DNA of 64,000 nt from Candidatus Reidiella endopervernicosa. GTDB taxonomy: Bacteria > Pseudomonadota > Gammaproteobacteria > GCF-013343005. The notes beneath the pieces are model-generated. The model ran no database searches. It saw nothing but the letters and a program-made list of their open reading frames with translations, and had not been told where the DNA came from. Within the stretch, counting starts at the first letter, position 1; every line of letters starts with the position of its first letter. Location of the stretch: NCBI RefSeq assembly GCF_013343005.1, contig NZ_CP054491.1:2958501-3022500 (forward strand), written 5' to 3'. This document shows, in pieces, positions 1-7,976 of the stretch. The position numbers were made by a program, and so were the translations under genes.

Positions 1-234
1 CGCAATCCATTCCACCTCTTCAGCACCTTCGATACTGTTTCACTCGCTGGTCTCGCCTACGGCCAGACCGTTCTGGCGCGTGCAGCGATAGAGGCAGGAC
101 TGTTGTGGGAGTCGGAGAAGGCACACTCAGCGGTCTACGATGCGGAACAGACGGCCAAGCTCTTCTGCACCATCGTTAACAGCTGGGAGACCCACGTGCG
201 TGCACCTGCTGAAGTCGCGGCGATGAACGGCTAG
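1..234 (+). CDS. rnt: Ribonuclease T, C-terminal part
   Basis: The window opens inside a reading frame of 77 codons ending at the TAG at 232-234. The visible part reads as the end of the DEDD 3'-5' exonuclease RNase T, the enzyme that trims the 3' ends of tRNAs and other stable RNAs. The segment with [10 protein letters not shown] and [14 protein letters not shown] carries the last His and Asp of the DEDDh catalytic set (HxxxxD). The start and the first two thirds lie left of the window. A GC-rich hairpin follows the stop. Confidence 0.85.
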   Translation, partial: RNPFHLFSTFDTVSLAGLAYGQTVLARAAIEAGLLWESEKAHSAVYDAEQTAKLFCTIVNSWETHVRAPAEVAAMNG

Positions 235-251
235 CGAAACACTGCCCCTAC

Positions 252-270
252 CCCGCGTTTTTTACGCGGG
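252..270. other. Small inverted repeat between convergent genes
   Basis: Seven-base arms CCCGCGT and ACGCGGG around a T-rich loop, between the rnt stop and the end of the convergent HD-GYP gene, overlapping the last codons of the latter. It could act as a shared terminator, but no T tract follows the stem on either strand. Confidence 0.35.
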
Positions 271-1593
271 TGATTCACCGAACATATCCTCTTCTACCTC
301 ATGGCGCGCTTCCAGATCACCACGCATCATTGCGACAAAGACCCTCACCAGCTCTGGGTCCCACTGTCCTGAGTCGAACTCACTCTCGATAATCGATAGC
401 GCCTTCTCAGGTGTCATACCCTTGCGGTAGACGCGATCACCAGTCATCGCATCCCAGGTATCGGCAATCGCCACGATTCTCGCCAACAGTGGTATCTGCT
501 CACCCTTCAGTCCATCGGGATAACCGTTGCCATCCCAACGCTCGTGGTGCCAGGCGGCGATCTCGGCAAACTCCTTGAAACGCTTGAGAGGGCGCATGAT
601 ATTGGCCGTGAGGGTGGGATGGCGCTGCATCTCTTCATACTCTGCATCATCGAGTGGTGCCGGTTTATTCAGGATCTGCTCGGCGATACCGATCTTGCCC
701 AGATCGTGCATCAGCGCCCCCTGTTTGAGCAGTTTGAGCTCGTCCTTATCCAATCCGAGGCGACGCCCCAGTTGCACAGAGAATTTAGAGACTCGCCCCG
801 AATGGGTAGCGGTGTAGGCATCTTTCGCCTCCAATGCCTTTGCAAGCGACTGCAGCATCTGCAGATAGGCCTCTTCCTGCTCGGTGAAGAGCTGTTCGAT
901 GCTATCGGCCATACGGTTCACCGAACGCCCCAGATCACCCAACTCATCACGCCCTAACTGCTCTTCACGACTGCTCAGCTCACCTGCAGCGATCTTCTCG
1001 GTCACGGCACCCAGCGATTGAATCGGGTGAATCAGAAGCCGGTGTATCTCCCACCAGAGAAAGAGCAGCAGGATGATGAAACAGATAGCAAAGACCGTAA
1101 CCAGCTCTCGCTCATAACGATCATCGAACTGCTGGATACGTTTGATCGTCGCTTCGAGATTGATCTCCACCTCAACCGCAGCGATCACTTTACCGTTATG
1201 GTGCAGTGGAATGATGATATCGGCCTTGGGAATTTCGATACCGGTTACAGGATCGCGTGCATACTCCACCTCCTCGCCCAGCGAAATTTCACCCTGCTGA
1301 AAGACGGCCGCCTTGGTGCCGTCTATCTGTTTAAGCGGATACTTTCCCGGTTTGGAGTGGGCCAGAATTTGGCCATCTGCGTTGAAGATATAGAGCGCGT
1401 AGATGGAGAAGTTGAGCAGGTCGAGCTGGTCACGCTGAATGGTCTGGTCAATGACTTGCTGCAGCGCTTTGCGATTGAGCGGTTCATCCAGCTTGCCAAT
1501 CTCATGCTCAATACCGAGCAGGAAGACCAGCGCCTCACGCTTGGTCTGATCGAGAAAAGCACCCTCGAGCACCACTTCTGAACGCCACATCAC
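262..1593 (-). CDS. Membrane HD-GYP c-di-GMP phosphodiesterase with HAMP domain
   Basis: Likely degrades cyclic di-GMP in response to a periplasmic signal. Order: periplasmic sensor region (about residues 15-160), a membrane helix (about 163-182, LLLFLWW), a HAMP linker (185-235) and a C-terminal HD-GYP domain with HDLGKIGI, HHERWDGNGYP and IADTWDAM, the metal-binding and GYP signatures. The reading frame lacks a proper N-terminus: just upstream, in frame, is a hydrophobic stretch (ALTITLTFWAVMW) with no good start. An ATG at 1678-1676 opens MKLGARKLFASS in another frame and would join this helix if one base near 1620 were changed. So there is probably a single frameshift (mutation or sequencing error), and the original protein had about 470 residues and two helices. 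Confidence 0.85.
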   Translation of the reverse strand: MMWRSEVVLEGAFLDQTKREALVFLLGIEHEIGKLDEPLNRKALQQVIDQTIQRDQLDLLNFSIYALYIFNADGQILAHSKPGKYPLKQIDGTKAAVFQQGEISLGEEVEYARDPVTGIEIPKADIIIPLHHNGKVIAAVEVEINLEATIKRIQQFDDRYERELVTVFAICFIILLLFLWWEIHRLLIHPIQSLGAVTEKIAAGELSSREEQLGRDELGDLGRSVNRMADSIEQLFTEQEEAYLQMLQSLAKALEAKDAYTATHSGRVSKFSVQLGRRLGLDKDELKLLKQGALMHDLGKIGIAEQILNKPAPLDDAEYEEMQRHPTLTANIMRPLKRFKEFAEIAAWHHERWDGNGYPDGLKGEQIPLLARIVAIADTWDAMTGDRVYRKGMTPEKALSIIESEFDSGQWDPELVRVFVAMMRGDLEARHEVEEDMFGESPA

Positions 1594-1759
1594 CGCCCAG
1601 AAGGTCAGCGTAATAGTCAGCGCCGAGAATCCGTTTAGTCAGACTCGACGCAAATAGCTTGCGCGCTCCCAATTTCATATTCGCTATCCCTGGCTCGTTA
1701 GCCCTACTCTCTACAGGCCAATACCATACAACAAGCGTGGCTTTAGTGCGCCTGGAAGA

Positions 1760-2383
1760 TCACTCTTCGCTTCGCTTGCGACCGGTCACCATCGCTCGGG
1801 GCAGGTTCTCATTGTGGGCGAGGCTGCTCACCACTACCCCGACAATGTGAAGCAGCACCAGCATCAACGTCAGGTTGGCAAATGTTTCATGTAGCTCCTC
1901 CCAGAACTCATCCCCCTCACCTTCGTCCCCCTCATGCTCCTCTTCATCTTCGTCATCATCGGCATGGGCCGTTGAGATAAGAGTGAATCCCTCAACCTGA
2001 GCCAGAGGACCTGCCCCCTTCTCCACGGCATAGAGCTGCAGACCAGTGAGCGTAGTCCCCGTGAGCATCAGCAGCAGTGCGACCACCATCGCCCCGGCCG
2101 CCGGATTGTGGCCGAGATAGCGCCTGGCACGGTTGCCACTCATATCCTTGAGATAGGCGATGATGGTAGTGGGCGCGTAGATAAAGTCTTTGAATCGTGC
2201 GTATCTGGGTCCGATTAACCCCCAAAACACTCTAAACACCAGTAACGCAGCCACGTAGTAACCGGCCCATACATGTAACGTCAGCAGCTCATCCTCGGTG
2301 ACGTAGGCGATCACAAACGCCGCTACTAGTGTCCAGTGAAAGATTCGCACCAGCGGGTCCCACACCTTGATCTCGTTATCCAT
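1760..2383 (-). CDS. Cytochrome b561-type membrane electron carrier
   Basis: Resembles the di-heme b-type cytochrome subunit of hydrogenase-like systems (COG3658), a four-helix inner-membrane quinone/cytochrome redox protein. Candidate heme-ligand histidines sit in IFHWTL (helix 1), LHVWAGYY (helix 2) and LLHIVGVV (last helix). Between helices 3 and 4 is a strongly acidic stretch (HADDDEDEEEHEGDEGEGDE), which could bind metal or a basic partner. The start at 2383 is preceded by a GGAGGAGT ribosome site. A longer frame to 2593 only reads through repeat copy A. These proteins usually pair with a small c-type cytochrome; none is next to it here. Confidence 0.8.
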   Translation of the reverse strand: MDNEIKVWDPLVRIFHWTLVAAFVIAYVTEDELLTLHVWAGYYVAALLVFRVFWGLIGPRYARFKDFIYAPTTIIAYLKDMSGNRARRYLGHNPAAGAMVVALLLMLTGTTLTGLQLYAVEKGAGPLAQVEGFTLISTAHADDDEDEEEHEGDEGEGDEFWEELHETFANLTLMLVLLHIVGVVVSSLAHNENLPRAMVTGRKRSEE

Positions 2384-2447
2384 ACTCCTCCCCTTACTAT
2401 TTTGTTCTGCGGGGTTCGACCCCAAATCCCACACAAAGTGCAGACAT

Positions 2448-2765
2448 AAAAAAACCCACGCCCCCAGAGGCCGGGGAGTCGCTATTTTTGCGAAAGTTTG
2501 TTTTGGGCATCCAAGCCCAAGCAAACAGCAAAACTTAACGCGACCGTTTATGCCTACGGCGCCCCGACCGTCCTGCGTTCGTTGCGTAATCACCTCTTCG
2601 CGGCTCTACACAACTCCCTCAGTGACTCTACGCCGACATAAAGCCGCTGCTGCATCTTCTTCGTCGTCGCTCGCGCTCTCAACTACGAATATGCAGGGCG
2701 GCGTCGACTATCGGGGACTAACCGCCCTCACTTCGCTCTCCATGGCGGTCAGCGGTAGCGTGGGT
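2448..2765 (-). terminator. Rho-independent terminator of the grxD operon, split by repeat copy A
   Basis: On the minus strand, downstream of grxD, ACCCACGC (2765-2758) and GCGTGGGT (2461-2454) are perfect complementary arms followed by seven T (2454-2448). The 284-bp repeat copy A lies exactly between them, in what would have been the loop. Removing it gives a compact hairpin with a loop of about 12 bases and a classic T tract. Confidence 0.75.
2471..2754 (+). mobile_element. 284-bp dispersed element, copy A
   Basis: One of eight near-identical copies. It begins CCGGGGAGTCGC and ends GGCGGTCAGCG. A long hairpin lies near the left end (arms GTTTG-TTTTGGGC and GCCCAAG-CAAAC, outer arms TTTTTGC and GCAAAA) and a shorter hairpin near the right end (ACCGCC / GGCGGT). 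There are no terminal inverted repeats and no target duplication. This copy is inserted in the loop of the grxD terminator. Right flank GTAG. Confidence 0.9.
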
Positions 2766-2787
2766 CTGTTACAGCTGGATTAGGCTA

Positions 2788-3114
2788 TTAGCTCGCCTTT
2801 TTGGCAGCAGCCCCCTCCATCATGGTCTTCAGCTCACCCTTCTCATAGAGATCGAGGGTGATATCACAGCCGCCGACCAGCTCGCCGTTGATGTAGACCT
2901 GTGGGAAGGTGGGCCAGTTGGCGTAGCGTGGCAGATTCTCAAAGATCTCTGGATCGGCCAGTACATTCACATAGGCAAACTCGACGCCACACGCCTGCAT
3001 CGCCTGTGCGGTACGGCTGGAGTAACCACAGGATGGAAGCTGTGGAGTTCCCTTCATGTAGACAACAATCGGGTTACCTTCAACCTGCTCTTTAATTCTT
3101 TCCAAAACGTCCAT
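2788..3114 (-). CDS. grxD: Monothiol glutaredoxin, Grx4 family
   Basis: 108 residues, the usual length for the family, which carries or delivers [2Fe-2S] clusters using glutathione. The active-site motif reads CGYS near residue 29 in place of the usual CGFS. The glutathione-binding WPTFPQVYINGE and the GGCDI motif are present. It is the second gene of an operon with the AsnB-type amidotransferase: the upstream stop and this ATG overlap (TAATG), suggesting translational coupling. Its terminator is interrupted by repeat copy A. Confidence 0.93.
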   Translation of the reverse strand: MDVLERIKEQVEGNPIVVYMKGTPQLPSCGYSSRTAQAMQACGVEFAYVNVLADPEIFENLPRYANWPTFPQVYINGELVGGCDITLDLYEKGELKTMMEGAAAKKAS

Positions 3115-5018
3115 TACAACACCTCATTGAATTCGTTAATGCTGCTCACCACAACTGATCGTTCAAACGATCGCAGTCGAGACAGTCTACCCAGCTCTAT
3201 ATGGGGAAAAAGTTCGGCTTTCAAGGGTTTTTCACGAAAATTTTCATCGACATTGGTCTGCAGCCAGAACTCCAGCAGCGCCATATGCCACAGCTTGCTG
3301 CCGAGAATGCGAGTGTGGTGCGTCTCCGGCTCGGCCAGCAGTCGCTCGACATAGCTACGATTGAATAGCTCACGCTCGCGACAGGCCTGCGAGTCGAGAA
3401 TATCGCGCATGAAGTCGAGGAATTCACCGCGTACAAACTTCAGTGCCGGTACTGGGAAGTAGCCCTTGGGACGGTCGATCACCGCATCGGGGATCAGACC
3501 TCGAGCAATACGCTTGAGCGGGTACTTGCCCCCCTCCTTGAGTCGCATCTCGGGCGGCATCGCCATCGCCAGCTCAACCAGATCGTGATCGAGGAATGGT
3601 ACCCGCGCCTCCAGCCCCCACGCCATGGTCATATTGTCGACCCGTTTGACCGGATCATCGACGATCAGGGTGGTGACATCCATACGCAGCACCTGATCGA
3701 TGAAGGAGTCGGCCATCGGGCGGGAGAGCAGCCCAGCAACCCGCTCGGCGGTGTAGTCCTCGCCACGATAGGCGGCGGTAACACTCTCGAGAAACTCATC
3801 GTGGTCACGATCGAAGTAGTGGCGGCGGAAACGATCGACCGGCTCACCGACGATCTCATCGCGCATGCGGGGGTACCAGAAGTAGCCGCCGAAGACCTCA
3901 TCGGCCCCCTGCCCACTCTGCACCACCTTTACCTCTTGCGAGACCTTCTCCGAGAGCAGGTAGAAGGCGACTGCATCTTGGCCCACCATCGGCTCGGCCA
4001 TGCAACTGACCGCCTCGGGCAGGCGTTTTAGCACTTCGCCATTGGGAATCTCATACTTATGGTGGTGCGTATTGAAACGCTCAACTACCAGATCGGAGTA
4101 CTCGAATTCACTCCCCTTCTCCTCAGGCTGATCCTCGAAACCGACCGAGAAGGTGAGCAGATTCTCCACTCCGCTCTCGGCCATCAGGCCGACCAGCAGT
4201 GAGGAATCGAGACCACCCGAGAGCAGCACACCGACCGGTACATCGGCCGCAAGGCGACGACGCTCGACCGACTGGCGCAGTGAGTCGTGCACCGCCTCGA
4301 CCCACTCATCTTCGCTCATTTCCTGTTCGGGGCGCTGTGCGGCGAGATGCCAGTAGGTCCGCTCCTGCTGCCTGCCGTTGGATTCAATAGTCAGGGTAGT
4401 GGCGGGCGACAGTTTCCGAATACCGTTGAGGATGGTGCGCGGAGCTGGGATAACCGCATGCAGGGTGAACTGGTGGTGAAGTGCCACCGGATCGATCGAC
4501 TTATCGATACCGCCCGATGCCAGCAGCGCCTGGGTATTGGAGGCGAAGCGCAGACACCCCTGTTGCTCGCTGTAGTAGAGCGGTTTGATGCCGAGCCGGT
4601 CACGGGCTAGAAAGAGCCGTTTAGCCCGCATCTCCCAGATGGCAAAGGCGAACATACCGGCGAAGCGTTCAACACAACGTTCACCCCAGGCAGCATAGGC
4701 CTTGATGATCACCTCGGAGTCACCATCGCTAAAGAAGTGATAACCCATCGCCTGCAGATCGGCACGCAGTTCGCGATAGTTATAGATGGTGCCATTAAAG
4801 ACCAGCGCCAGCCCCAGCTCATTGTCGATCAGTGGCTGGTTGGCACGCTCGGAGAGATCGATAATTGCCAGACGCCGATGACCAAAGGCGAGCGGGCCGT
4901 CCGAGTAGCTACCACCATGATCGGGACCACGCCGCTCAAGGGCGCGATTCATGCGCGTAATCGCATCCAGATTCGGTGCGCTGCCATCGATTCTTAATTC
5001 ACCACAGATACCACACAT
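3114..5018 (-). CDS. AsnB-family glutamine amidotransferase, likely N-acetylglutaminylglutamine amide type
   Basis: 634 residues with two domains: an N-terminal class-II glutaminase beginning MCGICGEL (catalytic Cys2), with RRGPDHGG and the FNGTIYNYRELR loop, and an ATP-pyrophosphatase synthetase domain with LLSGGLDSSLLVGL near residue 265 and SGQGADEVFGGY. The overall sequence resembles the amidotransferase that makes the osmolyte N-acetylglutaminylglutamine amide (TIGR03104, asnO) more than classical asparagine synthetase, but the partner acetyltransferase/synthetase gene is not next to it. General asparagine synthesis therefore remains possible. The C-terminal extension (about 60 residues after the synthetase core) is of unclear use. 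Co-transcribed with grxD. Confidence 0.8.
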   Translation of the reverse strand: MCGICGELRIDGSAPNLDAITRMNRALERRGPDHGGSYSDGPLAFGHRRLAIIDLSERANQPLIDNELGLALVFNGTIYNYRELRADLQAMGYHFFSDGDSEVIIKAYAAWGERCVERFAGMFAFAIWEMRAKRLFLARDRLGIKPLYYSEQQGCLRFASNTQALLASGGIDKSIDPVALHHQFTLHAVIPAPRTILNGIRKLSPATTLTIESNGRQQERTYWHLAAQRPEQEMSEDEWVEAVHDSLRQSVERRRLAADVPVGVLLSGGLDSSLLVGLMAESGVENLLTFSVGFEDQPEEKGSEFEYSDLVVERFNTHHHKYEIPNGEVLKRLPEAVSCMAEPMVGQDAVAFYLLSEKVSQEVKVVQSGQGADEVFGGYFWYPRMRDEIVGEPVDRFRRHYFDRDHDEFLESVTAAYRGEDYTAERVAGLLSRPMADSFIDQVLRMDVTTLIVDDPVKRVDNMTMAWGLEARVPFLDHDLVELAMAMPPEMRLKEGGKYPLKRIARGLIPDAVIDRPKGYFPVPALKFVRGEFLDFMRDILDSQACRERELFNRSYVERLLAEPETHHTRILGSKLWHMALLEFWLQTNVDENFREKPLKAELFPHIELGRLSRLRSFERSVVVSSINEFNEVL

Positions 5019-5062
5019 CTTCGACTACTCGATCATTAAACGGTTAGGAAAGGGTGCGCTGC

Positions 5063-5395
5063 TCAGCGCAGATAGAGATTGGAGACGACCTGTTTCACAC
5101 CAGTGACAGACCTTGCCAGATCTACTGCACGGGCGCGCGCCGAACTGTTTGAAACTCTTCCTGAGAGGGTTACCACACCGTGACGAGTGGCGACATCGAT
5201 ATCACTACGACCAACCACGGCATCATTAATGAGTTTTGAATTGACCCGTGAGGTGATGGTTGCATCACTGGTGACCTGGGTGCGGCTGCGACCATCACTA
5301 CTGCCGTAACCGCCACTGGCGTTACCGGTCACCATCGATGAGGCACATCCCGATAGCAGTAGAACACTTAACACCACCACAGCCGCTCTCTTCAT
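5063..5395 (-). CDS. BON-domain lipoprotein
   Basis: Starts at the MKRAAVVVL methionine, which gives a lipoprotein signal with lipobox LSGC; the nine earlier residues in the frame are not signal-like. A glycine/serine-rich linker follows, then one BON domain (about residues 40-108, with GVVTLSGRV). Such proteins (OsmY/DolP relatives) bind phospholipid at the outer membrane or periplasm. It is a short single-BON version of about 110 residues, whereas DolP has two. It stands alone between hyuB and the amidotransferase gene. Confidence 0.8.
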   Translation of the reverse strand: MKRAAVVVLSVLLLSGCASSMVTGNASGGYGSSDGRSRTQVTSDATITSRVNSKLINDAVVGRSDIDVATRHGVVTLSGRVSNSSARARAVDLARSVTGVKQVVSNLYLR

Positions 5396-5459
5396 GCCTC
5401 TCTCCCCACTCAGACCATCCATAATTGATCGAAGTATAACGTATCAATCTGCAACCGAT

Positions 5460-6998
5460 TTAGCTCGGTCCACCATAACCGCCACCACCGGGTGTCTTGA
5501 TCTCAAGGAGATCTCCAGCCTTAACCTCCACCGTCACCTTGCTCGGCAACGCTTCTCCATTGAGTCGGTTTTCACCGACGGCACCATCATCGCCACCTGC
5601 AATACCCCAGGGACGGTGGCGGCGACGTTCGGTCAGCAGGGTCGCGCTGGCGGGTGCGAGGAACCGATACTCACGCACCAATCCCTCGCCTCCCGGTCGC
5701 AGACCAGAGCCGGCCGAATTCTCACGTAGCCCATGGCGAGTCACCTGCAGCGGATAGCGCATCTCCAGCACTTCAATCGGTGTATTAAGGGTATTGGTCA
5801 TATGGGTCTGTACGCCACTGAGGCCACCACCATTGCGACCCGCCCCCATACCGCCACCGATCGTCTCGTAATAGTCCCAGGCCGCACCGGGGCTATCGGA
5901 ACCCATCGCCAGGTTGTTCATGGTGCCGTGGCTAGCGGCGGGAATCCGGTCGGGGATCGCCAGCGCCAGGGCACCGAGCACCACATCGACCACACGGGTA
6001 CTGGTCTCGACATTACCGGCCGCCACCGCCGCTGGGCGCCTGGCATTAAGCAGGCTCCCCTCAGGTGCTTCAAGGGTAATGGCGCGAAACGCACCAGCGC
6101 AGGCGGGTGTCTGAGGTGGCATCAGACAACGAAAGGCGTAGTAGACCGCAGCGGCGGCTACCGAGAGCGGGCAGTTGATGTTGCCCTCGACCTGCGCGGC
6201 ACTGTCACTGAAATTGAGATGAACATGGCTGCCTGCGACCTGCAGCGTCACGGCTATTTTCAGGTCGAAATTGTCCTGCCCATCATCATCCATCACATCA
6301 CTAAATCGATAGGTACCATCGGGCAGCTCGACTAGCACCTGTTCAACCAGCCGCTGCGCATAGTCGTTCAGCTCCACCAGCGCACTCGAGAAGGCGCTAC
6401 TACCGAGTGACTCGACCAATCGTTCCAACCGTTGCAGTCCAGCGCGATTGGCGCTGATCTGCGCGGTCAGGTCGCCCTCTGAGTCACGCGGGTTGCGTGT
6501 CTGGATAGTGATCTCATCCATCAATGAACGGTCGAGCTCACAGCGACGGAACAGGTTGGAGGGCGGTATCACTATTCCCTCCTCATCGAGGTGGCTGGAG
6601 ATCGGCATCGAGCCGGGTGTTGAGGCACCGATATCGGCGTGGTGGGCACGGTTGGCGACAAAGGCGATCAGCTCGCCATCAAGAAAGAGCGGTGCGATCA
6701 GGGTTACATCGGGCAGGTGAGTGCCACCGAGAAAAGGATCGTTGAGAATCACCATATCGCCGTGCTGCCACTCGATACGCTCGACCAGATCGCGCATCGC
6801 ATAGGCCATGCTGCCGAGATGGACCGGAATGTGGGCCGCCTGGGCGCAAAGCTCACCGCTCGCATCGAACAGCGCACAGGAGAAGTCGAGCCGGTCGCGA
6901 ATATTGGGTGATAAGGCGCTACGACGCAGTACCGCCCCCATCTCCTCGCAGATCGCATCGATACGACTGGAGAAGAGACTCAATTCAATAGGATTCAT
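5460..6998 (-). CDS. hyuB: Hydantoinase B / 5-oxoprolinase subunit
   Basis: 512 residues matching the HyuB family, the B subunit of ATP-dependent hydantoinase/5-oxoprolinase. Visible family motifs: [50 protein letters not shown], and the C-terminal GGGGYGGPS. The partner A subunit (hyuA) is not adjacent, though in most genomes both are together or fused. It could act on 5-oxoproline or a hydantoin; the substrate cannot be read from the sequence. Confidence 0.88.
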   Translation of the reverse strand: MNPIELSLFSSRIDAICEEMGAVLRRSALSPNIRDRLDFSCALFDASGELCAQAAHIPVHLGSMAYAMRDLVERIEWQHGDMVILNDPFLGGTHLPDVTLIAPLFLDGELIAFVANRAHHADIGASTPGSMPISSHLDEEGIVIPPSNLFRRCELDRSLMDEITIQTRNPRDSEGDLTAQISANRAGLQRLERLVESLGSSAFSSALVELNDYAQRLVEQVLVELPDGTYRFSDVMDDDGQDNFDLKIAVTLQVAGSHVHLNFSDSAAQVEGNINCPLSVAAAAVYYAFRCLMPPQTPACAGAFRAITLEAPEGSLLNARRPAAVAAGNVETSTRVVDVVLGALALAIPDRIPAASHGTMNNLAMGSDSPGAAWDYYETIGGGMGAGRNGGGLSGVQTHMTNTLNTPIEVLEMRYPLQVTRHGLRENSAGSGLRPGGEGLVREYRFLAPASATLLTERRRHRPWGIAGGDDGAVGENRLNGEALPSKVTVEVKAGDLLEIKTPGGGGYGGPS

Positions 6999-7165
6999 CG
7001 TTGATGCCAGCTCCGCTATAACCGCAAATAATGAGATGTTGCAGAGTTCATTAGAATTTCTTAATATACCCGAGAAGTTTGCTAGGTCTTATAATCGCGT
7101 TATGCTAAGGGACACCACCCCAGTTAAGGCAATAACGCACAAAAACCAGGAAGGAGCTTAATCTA

Positions 7166-7768
7166 ATGAACCCGCTTAATTCTATCACCGGCACCATCGT
7201 CGCCGGCTTTGTCCTCTCACTCATCGTGATGTTTGGTCTGGGCACCACCGGTGCAGTTAACCCCTGGGAGTTCTGGGTCTGGATGCACGTCCTGGCCGGT
7301 ATCGCCTGGGTCGGTCTGCTCTACTACTTCAACTTTATTCAGGTTCCCGCCGTTGGCGCCGCTCTGGCCGATGCCGATCCGGGTCCAGCAGCTATCAATA
7401 AATATGTAGCACCTCGCGCCCTGCTCTGGTTCCGCTGGGCCGCTGTCGCCACCTGGGTCACCGGTGCGATGGTCCTTGAAGCGATGCATACCATGGATGG
7501 ATCAGGTGTAGTCGCGGCCTTCACTCTGCAGACCGGCTTTGCCACCATCGGCGTCGGCGCATGGCTCGGCACCATCATGATGCTCAACGTCTGGGGACTG
7601 ATCTGGCCGAACCAGAAGAAGATCCTAGGTCTTGATGGCAAGGAACACAGTGCAGAAGAGATCGCCAGCGCGAAGAAGATCGCCCTGATGGCATCACGCA
7701 CCAATACCCTGCTCTCAATCCCAATGTTGATGTGCATGACTGGTCACGCGCACGGTCTGCCTTTCTAA
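7166..7768 (+). CDS. PuuD-like (urate oxidase N-terminal domain) membrane protein
   Basis: 200 residues, strongly hydrophobic, with about five membrane helices. It matches the membrane part of the urate hydroxylase PuuD / Urate_ox_N family: WVWMHVLAGIAWVGLLYYFNF near the N-terminus, PRALLWFRWAA, and the conserved NVWGLIWPNQKK. The cytochrome c part of full-length PuuD is absent. Short forms like this are common in proteobacteria and their role in urate oxidation is unproven. A ribosome site AGGAAGGAG sits just upstream, and a strong terminator follows. Confidence 0.8.
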   Translation: MNPLNSITGTIVAGFVLSLIVMFGLGTTGAVNPWEFWVWMHVLAGIAWVGLLYYFNFIQVPAVGAALADADPGPAAINKYVAPRALLWFRWAAVATWVTGAMVLEAMHTMDGSGVVAAFTLQTGFATIGVGAWLGTIMMLNVWGLIWPNQKKILGLDGKEHSAEEIASAKKIALMASRTNTLLSIPMLMCMTGHAHGLPF

Positions 7769-7794
7769 GCAGAGCAGTAAAAAACCATAATGAG

Positions 7795-7825
7795 AGCCCG
7801 GCTTTTAGCCGGGCTTTCCTTTTTT
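7795..7825 (+). terminator. Rho-independent terminator after the PuuD-like gene
   Basis: GC-rich arms AGCCCGGC and GCCGGGCT around a short TTTTA loop, followed by a T-rich tail. Confidence 0.85.
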
Positions 7826-7930
7826 AGAAACAGTTTCTGTAGCTTAGCGCGATCGAGGAGACCTATCTGGTGCGGCGGGCAGGTTTGATTCCCGCTAATT
7901 TCACCGATAGAATCCCCTCTTTCGTCCGAT

Positions 7931-7959
7931 AGCAGTCTCAAGCCAGAGACTGCTTTTTT
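7931..7959 (+). terminator. Hairpin with T tract just upstream of argD
   Basis: Arms GCAGTCTC and GAGACTGC with six T after the stem, ending some 18 bases before the argD start. Its position in the leader suggests either a terminator for upstream transcription or an attenuator in the argD 5' region. Confidence 0.7.
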
Positions 7960-7976
7960 GTTTTATGGGTCAACGT

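Noticed and set aside
7833-7916. Possible tRNA gene: A-box-like TAGCTTAG and B-box-like GGTTTGATTCC before argD
   Set aside because: The acceptor arms do not pair, the T stem has a mismatch and no anticodon arm can be drawn. At most a decayed tRNA fragment.
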